A stretch of 64,000 bases of DNA from Streptomyces albofaciens JCM 4342 (GCF_008634025.1 NZ_PDCM01000001.1:4434501-4498500); one strand, 5' to 3'. Counted from the stretch's first letter, positions 1 to 8,935 are shown. Notes: generated from the letters alone by a model not told the origin. Made by a program: numbers and translations.

Positions 1-558
1 GTCGCCGAGCTCGTCGAGAGCGAGACTGTCGCGCCCGGCCAGCGGGTCGTCCGCGCGCAGGACCACGCCGACCGGGTCCGCGCGCAGGACGCGGGTGGTC
101 AGGCCGGAGTCCTCGAACGGCGCGCGGGTCAGGGCCACATCGACCAGTCCGGCGCGCAGCCCGGCGGTCGGGTCGCTCAGGTCGGCCTCGCGGATGCGGA
201 TCCGTACGTGGGGGTGACGGTCCCGGTACGCGGCGGCCAGGCACGCTCCGGCCTCCTCGACGCTGTCGGCGAGGGTGCCGACCGTCAGGGTGGCCGTACC
301 CGCCGCCGCGGCCACCCGCACCCGCGCCCGGTCGGCCTGCGCCAGCAGCGTACGGGCCTCGTCGTGCAGCACGGCCCCGGCAGCGGTCAGGGAGACCCCC
401 GTGGGGGAGCGGTCGAGGAGCGTGCAGCCGAGGTCGGCCTCCAGCTGCCGGATGGCACGGCTCAGCGGCGGCTGGGTCATGTGCAGCCGCGCGGCGGCCC
501 GGCCGAAGTGGCGTTCCTCGGCGACGGCCGCGAAATAGCGCAGCAGGCGTAGCTCCAT
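1..558 (-). CDS. LysR-family transcriptional regulator (C-terminus cut by window edge)
   Basis: The reverse strand from an ATG at 558 reads MELRLLRYFAAVAEERHFGRA and runs open to the left edge, 186 codons without a stop. Residues about 17-60 form the LysR winged helix-turn-helix (FGRAARLHMTQPPLSRAIRQ, then LEADLGCTLLDR), followed by the start of the substrate-binding domain. LysR proteins are usually near 300 residues, so about a third is outside the window. It is divergent from the hydrolase at 701, which is the usual arrangement for a LysR regulator and its target; the 142-bp gap would hold the shared operator. The inducer is unknown. Confidence 0.93.
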   Translation of the reverse strand, partial: MELRLLRYFAAVAEERHFGRAAARLHMTQPPLSRAIRQLEADLGCTLLDRSPTGVSLTAAGAVLHDEARTLLAQADRARVRVAAAAGTATLTVGTLADSVEEAGACLAAAYRDRHPHVRIRIREADLSDPTAGLRAGLVDVALTRAPFEDSGLTTRVLRADPVGVVLRADDPLAGRDSLALDELGD

Positions 559-700
559 CCAGCAACGATACCGGCGCGGTATCGGGCCGGCGCGATCGGT
601 GTTGGACGCAGCGGAGCGCGGGCGGTGGACTCGACGGCGTACCGGATCCGCCGCCGTACGGGGCGGCGGACCGAGATCGTCGCAGCGCTGAGGAGTCGAC

Positions 701-1729
701 ATGGCAGAGGTGGCCGCGGGAGCGGGAGCGGGAACGGCGGCCGGGGCACCGGAAGCGATCCGGCACGCCGGGCCGGATCCGGTCGTGCACGTCGCCGGGG
801 CCCGGGAGATCGCCGACGACCTGGTGGTCGTCCCCGACCGGGGCGTGCAGCTCGTACCGAACATCGGGATCATCGGCGGCCGGGACGCCGTCCTGGTCGT
901 GGAGACCGGCCTGGGACCCCGCAACGCGGAGCGGGTCCTGGAGTTCGCGGCGGACCACGCCCGGGGCCGCAGGATCTATCTGACGACGACGCACTTCCAC
1001 CCCGAGCACGCCTTCGGCGCGCAGGCCTTCACCGGCGCCGCGACCTTCCTGGCCAACCGGGACCTGGCCGCGGACCTGGAGACGAAGGGCCCCGGCTATC
1101 TGGAGATGTTCCGGCGGCTCGGCGAGTCGGTGGCGCGTCATCTGGAGGGGGTCCGGCCGGTCCGGCCCGACATCGTCTACGACCGGTCGTACGACCTGGA
1201 CCTGGGCGGCCGGACGGTGCGGCTGCGGGCCACCGGCCGGGCACACAGCAGGGGCGACCAGGTGATCGAGGTGCCCGACGCGGACGTGCTGTTCACCGGC
1301 GACCTCGTGGAAGCGGGCCGGTTCGCGGTCTTCCCGTGGTTCCCGCCGCACGACACCGACGTCTCCGGCACCCGCTGGCTCGCGGTCGTGGAGCGGCTGG
1401 CGGCCCGGCGCCCGCGGACCGTGGTGCCGGGCCACGGCGGGATCGGCGGCCCGCGACTCCTCACCGACGCGCGCGACTACCTCGCCGAGCTGCGGTACGA
1501 GACATGGGTCCGCCGGGACTCGGCGGCCGACGGGCAGACGATCGCCGACGAGATCGCGGACCTGATGATCCGGCGCCACCCGGAGTGGGCCGGCCGCGAG
1601 TGGATCGGGAAGGGCGTCGGCTGCCTGTGCGCCGAGCACGACGCGCAGATGCACGACGCGCGGGCGCGTGACGGGCAGACGCAGGACGGGCACGCGCGTG
1701 ACGAGCCCGCACCCGGCAGCCCGTCCTGA
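701..1729 (+). CDS. Metallo-beta-lactamase-fold hydrolase
   Basis: A 342-residue protein with the MBL-fold metal motifs: THFHPEH (an HxHxEH variant of HxHxDH) near residue 94, HSRGDQV near 183, FTGDLVE near 200 and PGHGG near 246. The ATG at 701 is preceded by AGGAG at a good distance. MBL enzymes hydrolyse esters, lactones, thioesters or phosphodiesters; the substrate cannot be read here. The last 30 or so residues are a degenerate polar tail rich in Asp, Ala, Arg and Gln that is not part of the fold. It is probably controlled by the divergent LysR gene. Confidence 0.88.
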   Translation: MAEVAAGAGAGTAAGAPEAIRHAGPDPVVHVAGAREIADDLVVVPDRGVQLVPNIGIIGGRDAVLVVETGLGPRNAERVLEFAADHARGRRIYLTTTHFHPEHAFGAQAFTGAATFLANRDLAADLETKGPGYLEMFRRLGESVARHLEGVRPVRPDIVYDRSYDLDLGGRTVRLRATGRAHSRGDQVIEVPDADVLFTGDLVEAGRFAVFPWFPPHDTDVSGTRWLAVVERLAARRPRTVVPGHGGIGGPRLLTDARDYLAELRYETWVRRDSAADGQTIADEIADLMIRRHPEWAGREWIGKGVGCLCAEHDAQMHDARARDGQTQDGHARDEPAPGSPS

Positions 1730-1933
1730 GCCCCTCGGACTTGCCAGGGTCGGTGTCCTCCGGGCCCGCCGCCGACGGCGGGCCGCACGGCCCCGGAAAC
1801 GGAGCGTCCGACGACCGTCCCGCGACCGGCGCGGCGGATCAGCCGGGCGCCGGGGCGAGCGCCCCGGGCGGCGCATGACATCCTGTGGTCTCGCAACGCG
1901 CCGGGCCGGCTCGGCGGACTACAAGGAAGATCG

Positions 1934-2989
1934 ATGAGGCTCTGCTTCCTGGTGGAGGAAAACTACCGTCACGACGGGATGCCGAACGAGGTGATCCGTC
2001 AACTGACCGCTTGGGGCCACCAGGTGGACGTGCTGCGGCCGGGCGGTTCCCTGCTGCACATGACCGAGGCGGTACGGGCGGGCACCCACGACGCGTGGGT
2101 GCTCAAGACGGTCTCCGGCGGGCCCGGGCTCACCCTGCTCGAAGCGGCGGCCTCGGCCGGGATGACGACGGTCAACGACGCCCGGTCCATACGGGGCGTA
2201 CGGGACAAGGCGCTGGCCGCGGCGATCGGCCGGGCCCGGGGGCTGCCGCTGCCCCGTACCTACGCCGCGGCCCGGCCCGAACTGCTGGCGGAGCTGCCCG
2301 CGTCGGAGTACCCGCTGGTCGTCAAGCCCGCCGACGGCAGCTCGGGCCGGGCCGTGCACCTGGTCGCGTCGCCGGACCGGCTGGCCGCGATGGCCCCCGA
2401 ACTGGCGCGGGAAGGCATGCTCATAGCCCAGCCGTACGTGCCCAATTCGGGCATCGACATCAAGGTGTACTGCGTCGGCGGCGAGCTGTACGCCACCGAG
2501 CGACGCTCCCCGCTCCACCCGGAACACGCGGTACGCGAACGCCGCGTGCCGCTGCCGGCCGAGGTGGCAGCCGTCGCGGACCAGGTGGGGGCGGTGTACG
2601 GCCTCGACCTGTACGGCGTGGACGTCCTGCTGGGGCCCGACGGCCCGGTGGTCGTCGACGTGAACGACTTCCCCAGCTTCCGGAAGGTGCCGGACGCGGT
2701 GGCGCGGGTGGCACGGGCCGTACTGGGGCTGGCGCGCGCCGGACAGGAGGCAGCCGCCGGCGGCCCGACGGGGCGGTGCGGCGCTGTGGAACAGCACGGC
2801 GCGGTGGAACAGTACGGCGCGGTCGGCGGATCGTCGCCAGCGGGCCGGGCGCATCCCGATCCCGTCCCCGGCACGGGCGCCGTGGAGATCACTCTTCCCG
2901 CGCAGGCCGCAGCTCCCGCGCAGGACTCGGCTGCCGTGCGGGCCGCGGCCCCCGCGCACGTTCCCGCGGCGGCGGGGGAGGGCGCGTGA
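1934..2989 (+). CDS. RimK-like ATP-grasp ligase A
   Basis: A 351-residue ATP-grasp protein. Visible motifs are the ATP-binding strand PLVVKPADGSSGRAV (about residue 120), PYVPNSGIDIKVYCVGG, and the metal-binding end VVVDVNDFPSFRKV. Such enzymes join a carboxylate to an amine through an acyl phosphate. Residues from about 270 on are a low-complexity Ala/Gly/Pro tail that includes a short internal duplication of GAVEQ(H/Y). The stop overlaps the GTG of the next gene (GTGA), so the two ligases are translationally coupled. The substrate is unknown; no obvious precursor-peptide gene lies beside it. Confidence 0.88.
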   Translation: MRLCFLVEENYRHDGMPNEVIRQLTAWGHQVDVLRPGGSLLHMTEAVRAGTHDAWVLKTVSGGPGLTLLEAAASAGMTTVNDARSIRGVRDKALAAAIGRARGLPLPRTYAAARPELLAELPASEYPLVVKPADGSSGRAVHLVASPDRLAAMAPELAREGMLIAQPYVPNSGIDIKVYCVGGELYATERRSPLHPEHAVRERRVPLPAEVAAVADQVGAVYGLDLYGVDVLLGPDGPVVVDVNDFPSFRKVPDAVARVARAVLGLARAGQEAAAGGPTGRCGAVEQHGAVEQYGAVGGSSPAGRAHPDPVPGTGAVEITLPAQAAAPAQDSAAVRAAAPAHVPAAAGEGA

Positions 2990-3822
2990 GGATCGGCCTG
3001 ATCACGTGCGACCCCGGACACCCGCTGCTGGCCGCCACCACCGCCCTGCTCACCCCCGAGCACGACGTGCTGACGCTGGATCCGGAAACGGCGGGGCAGG
3101 ACCCCGATCCCGCACCGCGCGCCGATGTCTACCTGCTCAAAGCCCGCACGCCGCAAGCCCTCGCCCTCGCCCGTGCCCTGGAGGAAAGCGGCGCTCCCGT
3201 GGTGAATTCGGCCGCGGCGACCGCACTGCTCCAGGACCGTACGGCGATGGCGGAGTACGCCCGGCGAGCCGGCCTCCCCTTCGCGGACACCCGTACCTTC
3301 GCCACGCTCGCCGAACTGGCCGACGGGCCGCGGCTCCCCGGCCCGGTGGTGGTCAAGAGCCGGCACAGCCGCAAGCACGACCTGGTGGCCCGCGTCGACG
3401 ACGACGGACAGCTGCGCGCGCTCGCCGCCGCGCACCCGCACGAGCCGGTGGTGGTGCAGGACTTCGTCCCGAACAGCGGCTGGGACCACAAGCTGTGGGC
3501 GGTGGGGGACCGGCTCTTCGCCGCCCTGCGCCGCTCGGAACTCTCGCCGGAAGGCCGCGGGCCCACGCTGCCGCTCGCCCTCGCCGACCTGCCGCCCGGC
3601 CGGCCGGGCATCGTGCGCCGGGCCGGTGAGGTCTTCGCGCTGGACGTCTACGGCGTGGACGTCATCGACGCGGGCGACGGCTCCCCGCTCATCGTGGACA
3701 TCAACGCCTTCCCCGGCATCCGGGGGCAGCAGGGCGCTCCGGAAGCCCTGGCGGCTCTGGCACTGCGCCGCGCCGGCGGACAGCGGTCTCACCCCCAGGT
3801 AAGGGGGTCGAGATGCAGGTAG
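2986..3822 (+). CDS. RimK-like ATP-grasp ligase B
   Basis: A 278-residue second ATP-grasp protein starting at the GTG that overlaps the upstream stop. The fold shows the same three signatures as its neighbour: PVVVKSRHSRKHDLVARV, QDFVPNSGWDHKLWAVGDRL and LIVDINAFPGIRG. It is shorter than ligase A and has no C-terminal tail. The pair may act on successive substrates or as a heteromer (inference). Its 3' end overlaps the convergent phosphotransferase gene by 34 bp, so the last residues (SHPQVRGSRCR) may be read-through beyond the conserved domain. Confidence 0.85.
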   Translation: MRIGLITCDPGHPLLAATTALLTPEHDVLTLDPETAGQDPDPAPRADVYLLKARTPQALALARALEESGAPVVNSAAATALLQDRTAMAEYARRAGLPFADTRTFATLAELADGPRLPGPVVVKSRHSRKHDLVARVDDDGQLRALAAAHPHEPVVVQDFVPNSGWDHKLWAVGDRLFAALRRSELSPEGRGPTLPLALADLPPGRPGIVRRAGEVFALDVYGVDVIDAGDGSPLIVDINAFPGIRGQQGAPEALAALALRRAGGQRSHPQVRGSRCR

Positions 3823-4598
3823 AACCGCTCGCGGTCCCGGTCGAGGGCGATGCCGTACCGGGCCGCGAACTCCTCCTCCGCGGCCACTGACCGCCGTTCG
3901 TCGTCGCCCCACGTCTCGCGGGCGGTGGCGAAGAGGAGCGCGAGGTCGGCGTACGGATCGGCGCGTCCGAGGCGGCCGAGGTCGATGAAGCCCGCCACGG
4001 CCGGGGTGTCCGGATCGAGGATGATGTTGGGCAGGCACAGGTCCCCGTGGCAGACGACGGTCTGCGCGGACTCCTGCGCGAGACGCCGGCCGATCTGCGG
4101 GGTGAGGCGCGCGAGCAGTTCCTCAGGGGGCGTGTGCCGCTGCGCCTCGGGGAGGAAGTCGGGATCGACCGCTCCCCGCGCGACGACATCGCGGGCCATG
4201 GAGACCATTTCGCCGAGACCGCGCGTGAACGGGCAGTGCTCCGGAGGCAGTTCGTGCAGCTGCCGCACGGCGTCCGCGATCGCCTCCCACGCCGTCCGCA
4301 GCGTCGAGGCCGACGCCCGGTCGGCGGGAATCCCTTCGACGGCGCTGGTCACCAGCCCGGCCCCGGCGGCGCCGACGCGCCAGTCGAGAACGCGCGGCCC
4401 GGGAATGCCCTGGGCGGCCAGCCAGCTCACCCGGTCCCGCTCCGCCTCCAGCGCGGCCGCCTGACCGGCGGGGACGCACTTGGCGTAGCGCGAACCGTCG
4501 GCCGACCGGAAGACGGCGGCCCCTGACTCGCCGCCCGTCACGGGCTGCCACCCGGCACGCTCGCCGTCGGCGCGCAGCAGCGCGCGGAATGCGGACAT
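3789..4598 (-). CDS. APH-family aminoglycoside-type phosphotransferase
   Basis: A 269-residue protein from the ATG at 4598 (MSAFRALLRADGERAGW). It has the APH kinase catalytic loop VVCHGDLCLPNIILD and the metal-binding IDLGRLGRADPYADLALL, arranged as in the APH(3')-like enzymes of antibiotic producers. Cytosolic ATP- or GTP-dependent phosphorylation of an aminoglycoside or related cationic drug is the family role; the real substrate is not shown. In-frame GTG (4610) and TTG codons upstream could extend it slightly. It is divergent from the TetR gene at 4725, with tandem operators in the gap, so it may be controlled by that regulator. Confidence 0.85.
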   Translation of the reverse strand: MSAFRALLRADGERAGWQPVTGGESGAAVFRSADGSRYAKCVPAGQAAALEAERDRVSWLAAQGIPGPRVLDWRVGAAGAGLVTSAVEGIPADRASASTLRTAWEAIADAVRQLHELPPEHCPFTRGLGEMVSMARDVVARGAVDPDFLPEAQRHTPPEELLARLTPQIGRRLAQESAQTVVCHGDLCLPNIILDPDTPAVAGFIDLGRLGRADPYADLALLFATARETWGDDERRSVAAEEEFAARYGIALDRDRERFYLHLDPLTWG

Positions 4599-4682
4599 CG
4601 AATCGATCACGGTCGTCAACCTAGTCGCCGGTTGCGGTGCGCCGCACCGTGATTTTTCCGGCGTGGACCGAGGCGCGGGCGG

Positions 4683-4712
4683 AACGAACTTGTTCGTGAC
4701 GAACATGTTCGT
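4683..4712. promoter_or_regulatory. Tandem palindromic operator, probably for the adjacent TetR
   Basis: Two palindromes are centred 15 bp apart: CGAACTTGTTCG (4685-4696) and the perfect 14-mer ACGAACATGTTCGT (4699-4712). They end 13 bp before the TetR start and lie 85 bp from the phosphotransferase start. Position and symmetry fit autoregulation by the TetR protein and possibly control of both directions. Confidence 0.75.
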
Positions 4713-4724
4713 TACCGTGGTGAC

Positions 4725-5399
4725 GTGACCCCAGCCAGCCGTCGCGAGCGGCCCGCCAAGCCCGCCCTCACCTACGAAGGCATCGTGGCCACCGCCGTGG
4801 CCCTGATGCGGTCGGAAGGGTTGCAGCGGGTGACGATGCGCCGCCTGGCCGAGGAACTCGACACCGGCCCCGCGTCGCTGTACGTCTACGTCGCCAACAC
4901 GGCCGAACTGCACGCCGCGATCCTGGAGGAACTCCTCGGCGCGGTGGACCTCGGACCGGCCCGTGCGCCCGGTGACTGGCGCGAGCGGCTGGTGGACCTC
5001 CTCGGCTCGTACACGCGCACCCTGTTCCAGTACCCGAGCCTCGCGCACTCCGCGCTGGTCGCCCGCCCCTGCGGTCCCAACTACCTGGCGCTGGTCGAGG
5101 CGGTCCTCGCCCTGCTGCACGAGGGCGGCGTCCCCGGTGGGCGGGCGGCCTGGGGCGTGGACGTCCTGCTCCAGGTGGCCACCGCCACCGCGGCCGAGCA
5201 GTCCGCCCGCGACCGCGCCCCGGGCGCGGAGGAGGAGCACAACGCGCTGGTCGGCGCGTTGCGACAGGCCTCGCCCGACACGTACCCACGCATCGCCGAC
5301 CTCGGCGACGACCTGTTCTCCGGAACTCCCGAACAGCGACTGGCCTGGATGTTCCGCATGGTCGTCAACGGCGCGGCGGCCACGCCCCGACCGTCCTGA
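4725..5399 (+). CDS. TetR-family regulator with TetR-type C-terminal domain
   Basis: A 224-residue repressor with GTG start. Residues about 14-60 form the TetR DNA-binding helix-turn-helix (TYEGIVATAVALMRSEGLQ, then VTMRRLAEELDTGPASLYVYV). The longer ligand domain resembles the tetracycline-repressor-like C-terminal group. A tandem palindrome sits immediately upstream, and the next gene, 47 bp downstream in the same direction, is a TetX-like monooxygenase, so a drug-responsive regulator of that enzyme is the natural reading. The ligand is not known. Confidence 0.9.
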   Translation: MTPASRRERPAKPALTYEGIVATAVALMRSEGLQRVTMRRLAEELDTGPASLYVYVANTAELHAAILEELLGAVDLGPARAPGDWRERLVDLLGSYTRTLFQYPSLAHSALVARPCGPNYLALVEAVLALLHEGGVPGGRAAWGVDVLLQVATATAAEQSARDRAPGAEEEHNALVGALRQASPDTYPRIADLGDDLFSGTPEQRLAWMFRMVVNGAAATPRPS

Positions 5400-5446
5400 A
5401 CGCTTCCGGGCCCTTTCGCCCGCCACCACCGAAACGAGGAACCACC

Positions 5447-6586
5447 ATGCGCACCACGCGCCACCCCGTCACGGTCATCGGCGCCGGCCTCGGCGGTCTG
5501 ACCCTGGCCCGGGTCCTGCACGTGCACGGCATCGACGCGGTCGTCCTCGAAGGCGAGGCCGACCGGCACGTCCGTACCCAGGGCGGCATGCTCGACATCC
5601 ACGACGACGCGGGGCAGGCGGCCCTGCGCGCCGCCGACCTCCACGAGCGGTTCCGCGCGCTCGTCCTCCCGGGCGGCGAGGCGACGCGCATCGTCGATCC
5701 GCACGGCACCGTACGGATGGAGGAGGTGGACGAGGGCGACGGCACCCGGCCCGAGGTGGACCGCGGGCAGCTCCGCGACCTGCTGCTGGACTCGCTGCCC
5801 GAGGGCGCCGTCCGCTGGGGGAGCAAGGTCACCGGCGCCCGCGCGCTGGGCGGCGGACGGCACGAGGTGACGCTCGCCGACGGCACGGTCCGCACCACCG
5901 GCCTGCTCGTCGGCGCCGACGGCGCCTGGTCCCGGATCCGGCCGCTGGTCTCCCCGGCCACCCCCGCCTACACCGGCATCTCCTTCGTCGAATCCGACCT
6001 GCTGGACGCCGACACCCGGCACCCGGACAGTGCCGCCCTCGTCGGCGGCGGCTCCTTCTTCAGCCTCGGCGACGGGAAGGGCTTCCTCGCCCACCGCGAG
6101 TCCGACGGCAGTCTGCACGTCTACACCGCGCTGAAGACCGGCCCCGAGTGGCTCGACGCCATCGACTTCACCGCCACCGACACCGCCAAGAAGGCGGTAC
6201 TGGCCCACTTCGACGGCTGGGACGACCGGCTGCGGGCCCTGGTCGCCGACGCCGACGGGCCGCTCGTACCGCGGCACATCCACGCCCTGCCCGTGGGCCA
6301 CCGCTGGGACCGCACCCCCGGCGTCACCCTGCTCGGCGACGCCGCCCACCTGATGTCCCCGTTCGCGGGCGAGGGCGCCAACCTCGCCATGCTGGACGGC
6401 GCCGAACTCGGCCGGGCCCTCGCCGCCCACCCCGGCGACACCGAAGCCGCCCTCGCCGCCTACGAGCAGGCCCTCTTCCCGCGCAGCGAGGCGTCCGCCG
6501 CCGAGTCCGCGGCCAACCTGGAGCTGATGTTCGGCGACCGGGCACTGGAGCGGCTGCTCGGCCTGTTCGCCTCCCACCAGGCGTGA
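5447..6586 (+). CDS. TetX-like FAD-dependent monooxygenase
   Basis: A 379-residue class A flavin monooxygenase with the Rossmann motif GAGLGG at residues 12-17, the NADPH/FAD motif around VGADGAWSRIRP and the second FAD motif LLGDAAHLMSPFAGEGAN (Asp298). The N-terminal block GGMLDIHDDAGQAALRAADL and the C-terminal YEQALF pattern are close to TetX tetracycline destructases rather than to aromatic hydroxylases. It follows a TetR gene, so it may inactivate a polyketide drug by oxygenation. Substrate identity is inferred. ATG follows an AACGAGGAACCACC ribosome site. Confidence 0.85.
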   Translation: MRTTRHPVTVIGAGLGGLTLARVLHVHGIDAVVLEGEADRHVRTQGGMLDIHDDAGQAALRAADLHERFRALVLPGGEATRIVDPHGTVRMEEVDEGDGTRPEVDRGQLRDLLLDSLPEGAVRWGSKVTGARALGGGRHEVTLADGTVRTTGLLVGADGAWSRIRPLVSPATPAYTGISFVESDLLDADTRHPDSAALVGGGSFFSLGDGKGFLAHRESDGSLHVYTALKTGPEWLDAIDFTATDTAKKAVLAHFDGWDDRLRALVADADGPLVPRHIHALPVGHRWDRTPGVTLLGDAAHLMSPFAGEGANLAMLDGAELGRALAAHPGDTEAALAAYEQALFPRSEASAAESAANLELMFGDRALERLLGLFASHQA

Positions 6587-6588
6587 GC

Positions 6589-6612
6589 GCGGGGCCGACG
6601 GGCGGCCCCCGC
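6589..6612. terminator. Hairpin between convergent genes
   Basis: GCGGGGCCG pairs with CGGCCCCCGC (one bulged base) around a 5-nt loop. It starts two bases after the monooxygenase stop and ends just before the esterase stop, so it can terminate both. Confidence 0.5.
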
Positions 6613-6613
6613 C

Positions 6614-7804
6614 TCAGGCGGCCCGGCCGTCCGCGAAGGCACCCTCGCCGCTGAAGGCCAGCCCGGCGAAGCGCTCGCCGATACGGCGGTGGGTGGCGGC
6701 GTCCGGGTGGAGGTCGTCGGGCAGCGGCAGTTCGGCCGCGTCCGCCGCGCCGTAGAGTTCGCGGCCGTCCAGGTAGTGCAGGTTCGGGTCCTGGGCCGCC
6801 CGCTGCGCCACGATCCGGGCCAGCTCGTCCCGGATCACGCCCAGCGTCAGCTTCCCGCTCGCGACCTCTGCCGGATCGCCCGTGGCCCGGAACCGCAGCC
6901 GGCCGGAGCTGACGGAGGAGAAGTCCGGGGCGCAGGGGCCGGGGGTGTCCTCGTGGATCGGGCACAGGATGGGGGAGACGACCAGCAGCGGCGCGGTGGG
7001 GTGGCCGTCCCGGATCGTGTCGAGGAAGCCGTGGACGGCGGGGGTGAAGGCCCGCAGCCGCATCAGGTCGGCGTTGACCAGGTTGATGCCGATCTTGACG
7101 CTGATCAGGTCGGCCGGGGTGTCCCGCATCGTACGGGCGGTGAACGGGTCGAGCAGGGCGCTGCCGCCCAGCCCCAGATTGACCAGCTCGACGCCGCCGA
7201 GGGACGCGGCGAGCGCCGGCCAGGTCGTGGTGGGGCTCGCCGCGTCCGAGCCGTGGCTGATCGAGCTGCCGTGGTGCAGCCACACCCGGCGCCCCCGGTC
7301 CGGCACGGGCTCGACGGGAGCGTCGGTGCGCAGGGCGAGGAGCTCGGTGGTCTCGTTGTGCGGCAGCCAGATCTCGACGTCCTTGGCGCCGTCGGCCAGG
7401 CCGGTGAAGCGGACGGTGCCGGGCGGGCCGGGCCGCTGCTCGGCGGTCCCGGCGACCATGTCGATGGTCAGGGTGTTGCCGCGGTCCGGCACATCCGCCC
7501 GGCCTGCCGGGCGGCCGTCGACGATCAGGTCGTACACGCCGTCCGGCCGGGGCGGGGCGCCCACGTACACCCGCTTGGTGGGCAGCGTGTCCAGCTCGAC
7601 GGCGGTGGCCCGGGTACGGAAGACCAGCCGCACGCCCGACGGCTGCGACTCGGCCATGGCCAGTTGTCCGTCGACGTTCTGGGCGCGGGCCCACGCGGGC
7701 AGCCGGTGCGGCAGCACGCCGTGCTCGGTGCGCTCCACGTCGAGGGCGCCGCGCAGGAGGTCGGCGGTGATGGGGGTGGTGATCCAGTCGTGGTTGGTGT
7801 GCAT
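6614..7804 (-). CDS. GDSL/SGNH-family esterase
   Basis: A 396-residue protein. After an N-terminal beta-rich domain (about 1-170) comes an SGNH hydrolase domain with block I HHGSSISHGSD (Ser near 180), the Gly block NLGLGGSALLD, the Asn block VKIGINLVN and the terminal DDLHPD catalytic dyad. These enzymes deacylate esters, often on sugars. No signal peptide is visible, so it is probably cytoplasmic. It lies just downstream of, and on the same strand as, a TetR gene (59-bp gap) and may be in its operon. Confidence 0.87.
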   Translation of the reverse strand: MHTNHDWITTPITADLLRGALDVERTEHGVLPHRLPAWARAQNVDGQLAMAESQPSGVRLVFRTRATAVELDTLPTKRVYVGAPPRPDGVYDLIVDGRPAGRADVPDRGNTLTIDMVAGTAEQRPGPPGTVRFTGLADGAKDVEIWLPHNETTELLALRTDAPVEPVPDRGRRVWLHHGSSISHGSDAASPTTTWPALAASLGGVELVNLGLGGSALLDPFTARTMRDTPADLISVKIGINLVNADLMRLRAFTPAVHGFLDTIRDGHPTAPLLVVSPILCPIHEDTPGPCAPDFSSVSSGRLRFRATGDPAEVASGKLTLGVIRDELARIVAQRAAQDPNLHYLDGRELYGAADAAELPLPDDLHPDAATHRRIGERFAGLAFSGEGAFADGRAA

Positions 7805-7862
7805 GACCTTTACCTGTAGGTGGGGTGAGGCGGAGGAGGTACGCGGTGCGCGCCCGGCCCCG

Positions 7863-8432
7863 TCAGGCCGCGGGCCAGTTCCGCAGCAGGGCGTCGAGCG
7901 CGTCCAGGACCCGTGACCAGGTCTCCTGCGTGTCGGGAGCGCTGTGGCTGAAGCCGCCGCCCAGTTCCAGGCTCACGTACCCGTGGAAAACGCTGCCCAG
8001 CAGCCGTACGGCATGCGTCTGGTCCGGCTCCGACAGGTCGTAACCGCGCAGCAGGGCCCGCGTCATCTGCGCGTGCCGCACGCCCGCGCTGGCGGCAGCC
8101 GTCGCCGGGTCCAGCCTGAGCTGCGCCGCGGCATAGCGGCCGGGGTGCTCCCGGGCGTAGTCGCGGTAGACGTTCGCCAAGGCGGTCAGGGCGTCCTTGC
8201 CCGCCCGCCCGGCCAGGGCGTCGGCGGCCCGGTCGGCGAGTTCCTCCAAGGCGAGGAGGGCGATCCGGGTCTTGAGGTCGTGCGAGTTCCTGACGTGTGA
8301 GTACAGGCTCGCGACCTTCACGTCGAACCGTCTGGCCAGCGCCGAGACGGTCACCTGGTCGAAGCCGACCTCGTCGGCCAGTTCGGCGCCCGCCCGGGTC
8401 AGACGTTCCGGGGTCAGCCCTACGCGTGCCAT
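7863..8432 (-). CDS. TetR-family regulator (WHG-domain type)
   Basis: A 189-residue regulator. Its N-terminal helix-turn-helix reads TVSALARRFDVKVASLYSHV and the C-terminal half (HGYVSLELGGGFSH) matches the WHG ligand domain. The ATG at 8432 is followed upstream by a near-perfect 21-bp palindrome that is its likely operator. It is co-directional with the GDSL esterase, which is the likely regulated partner. Confidence 0.9.
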   Translation of the reverse strand: MARVGLTPERLTRAGAELADEVGFDQVTVSALARRFDVKVASLYSHVRNSHDLKTRIALLALEELADRAADALAGRAGKDALTALANVYRDYAREHPGRYAAAQLRLDPATAAASAGVRHAQMTRALLRGYDLSEPDQTHAVRLLGSVFHGYVSLELGGGFSHSAPDTQETWSRVLDALDALLRNWPAA

Positions 8433-8935
8433 GGGCTTCCTTTCGTTCGGCGCAACCGAGTATGCGGTTGCCTAAAGGCTTTAGGCAAGCTGCTGTGGCA
8501 GTTAGGTAGGTCACTGAGGCGCTGTGGTGCGGGCCGCGACCACGACTCCCCGCCCGTAAATCCGCTACGCCGATTCCCCGGCGCTTGCTAATGTGTGCCA
8601 CGCGGGGCGGCTCCGCAGCGTGCTTCCTTCTCACTTTCCTCTCTCGAAAAATGAGTGCGCTCACTTTCCGCCCCGCTTCAACGTCTTTTCCGTGACGCCG
8701 CCTTGAGCGCGGCCAACCGCCGCTGACCAGCAGCTCTTCCCGCGCCTGGACCCGTAACACCATGCGGATGCAGCGACTTCACGGGCTTGATACGTTCACC
8801 GGGCGCGCAGCGGCAGAAACAACCGGCAGCCGGGCCCGTCTCGCGCGCGTATTTCACAGAATTCGCGTGACGGCGGTCCGTACGAACCGGCGTCACGCCA
8901 AGCCCGGCGTTCCCGCCGGGCGGGGGAGGAAGGCC
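8433..8935. other. 503-bp divergent intergenic region
   Basis: The region between the TetR gene and the RING protein gene. It holds the TetR palindrome at 8468-8488 and, from about 8600 to 8690, an AT-richer stretch. An open frame extends upstream of the RING start to 8762, but it has no supporting ribosome site and does not look like protein. No RNA gene was recognised. Confidence 0.6.
8468..8488. promoter_or_regulatory. 21-bp palindromic operator
   Basis: Arm TTGCCTAAAG is inverted exactly around a single central G. It ends 36 bp upstream of the TetR start, consistent with autorepression. Confidence 0.75.
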
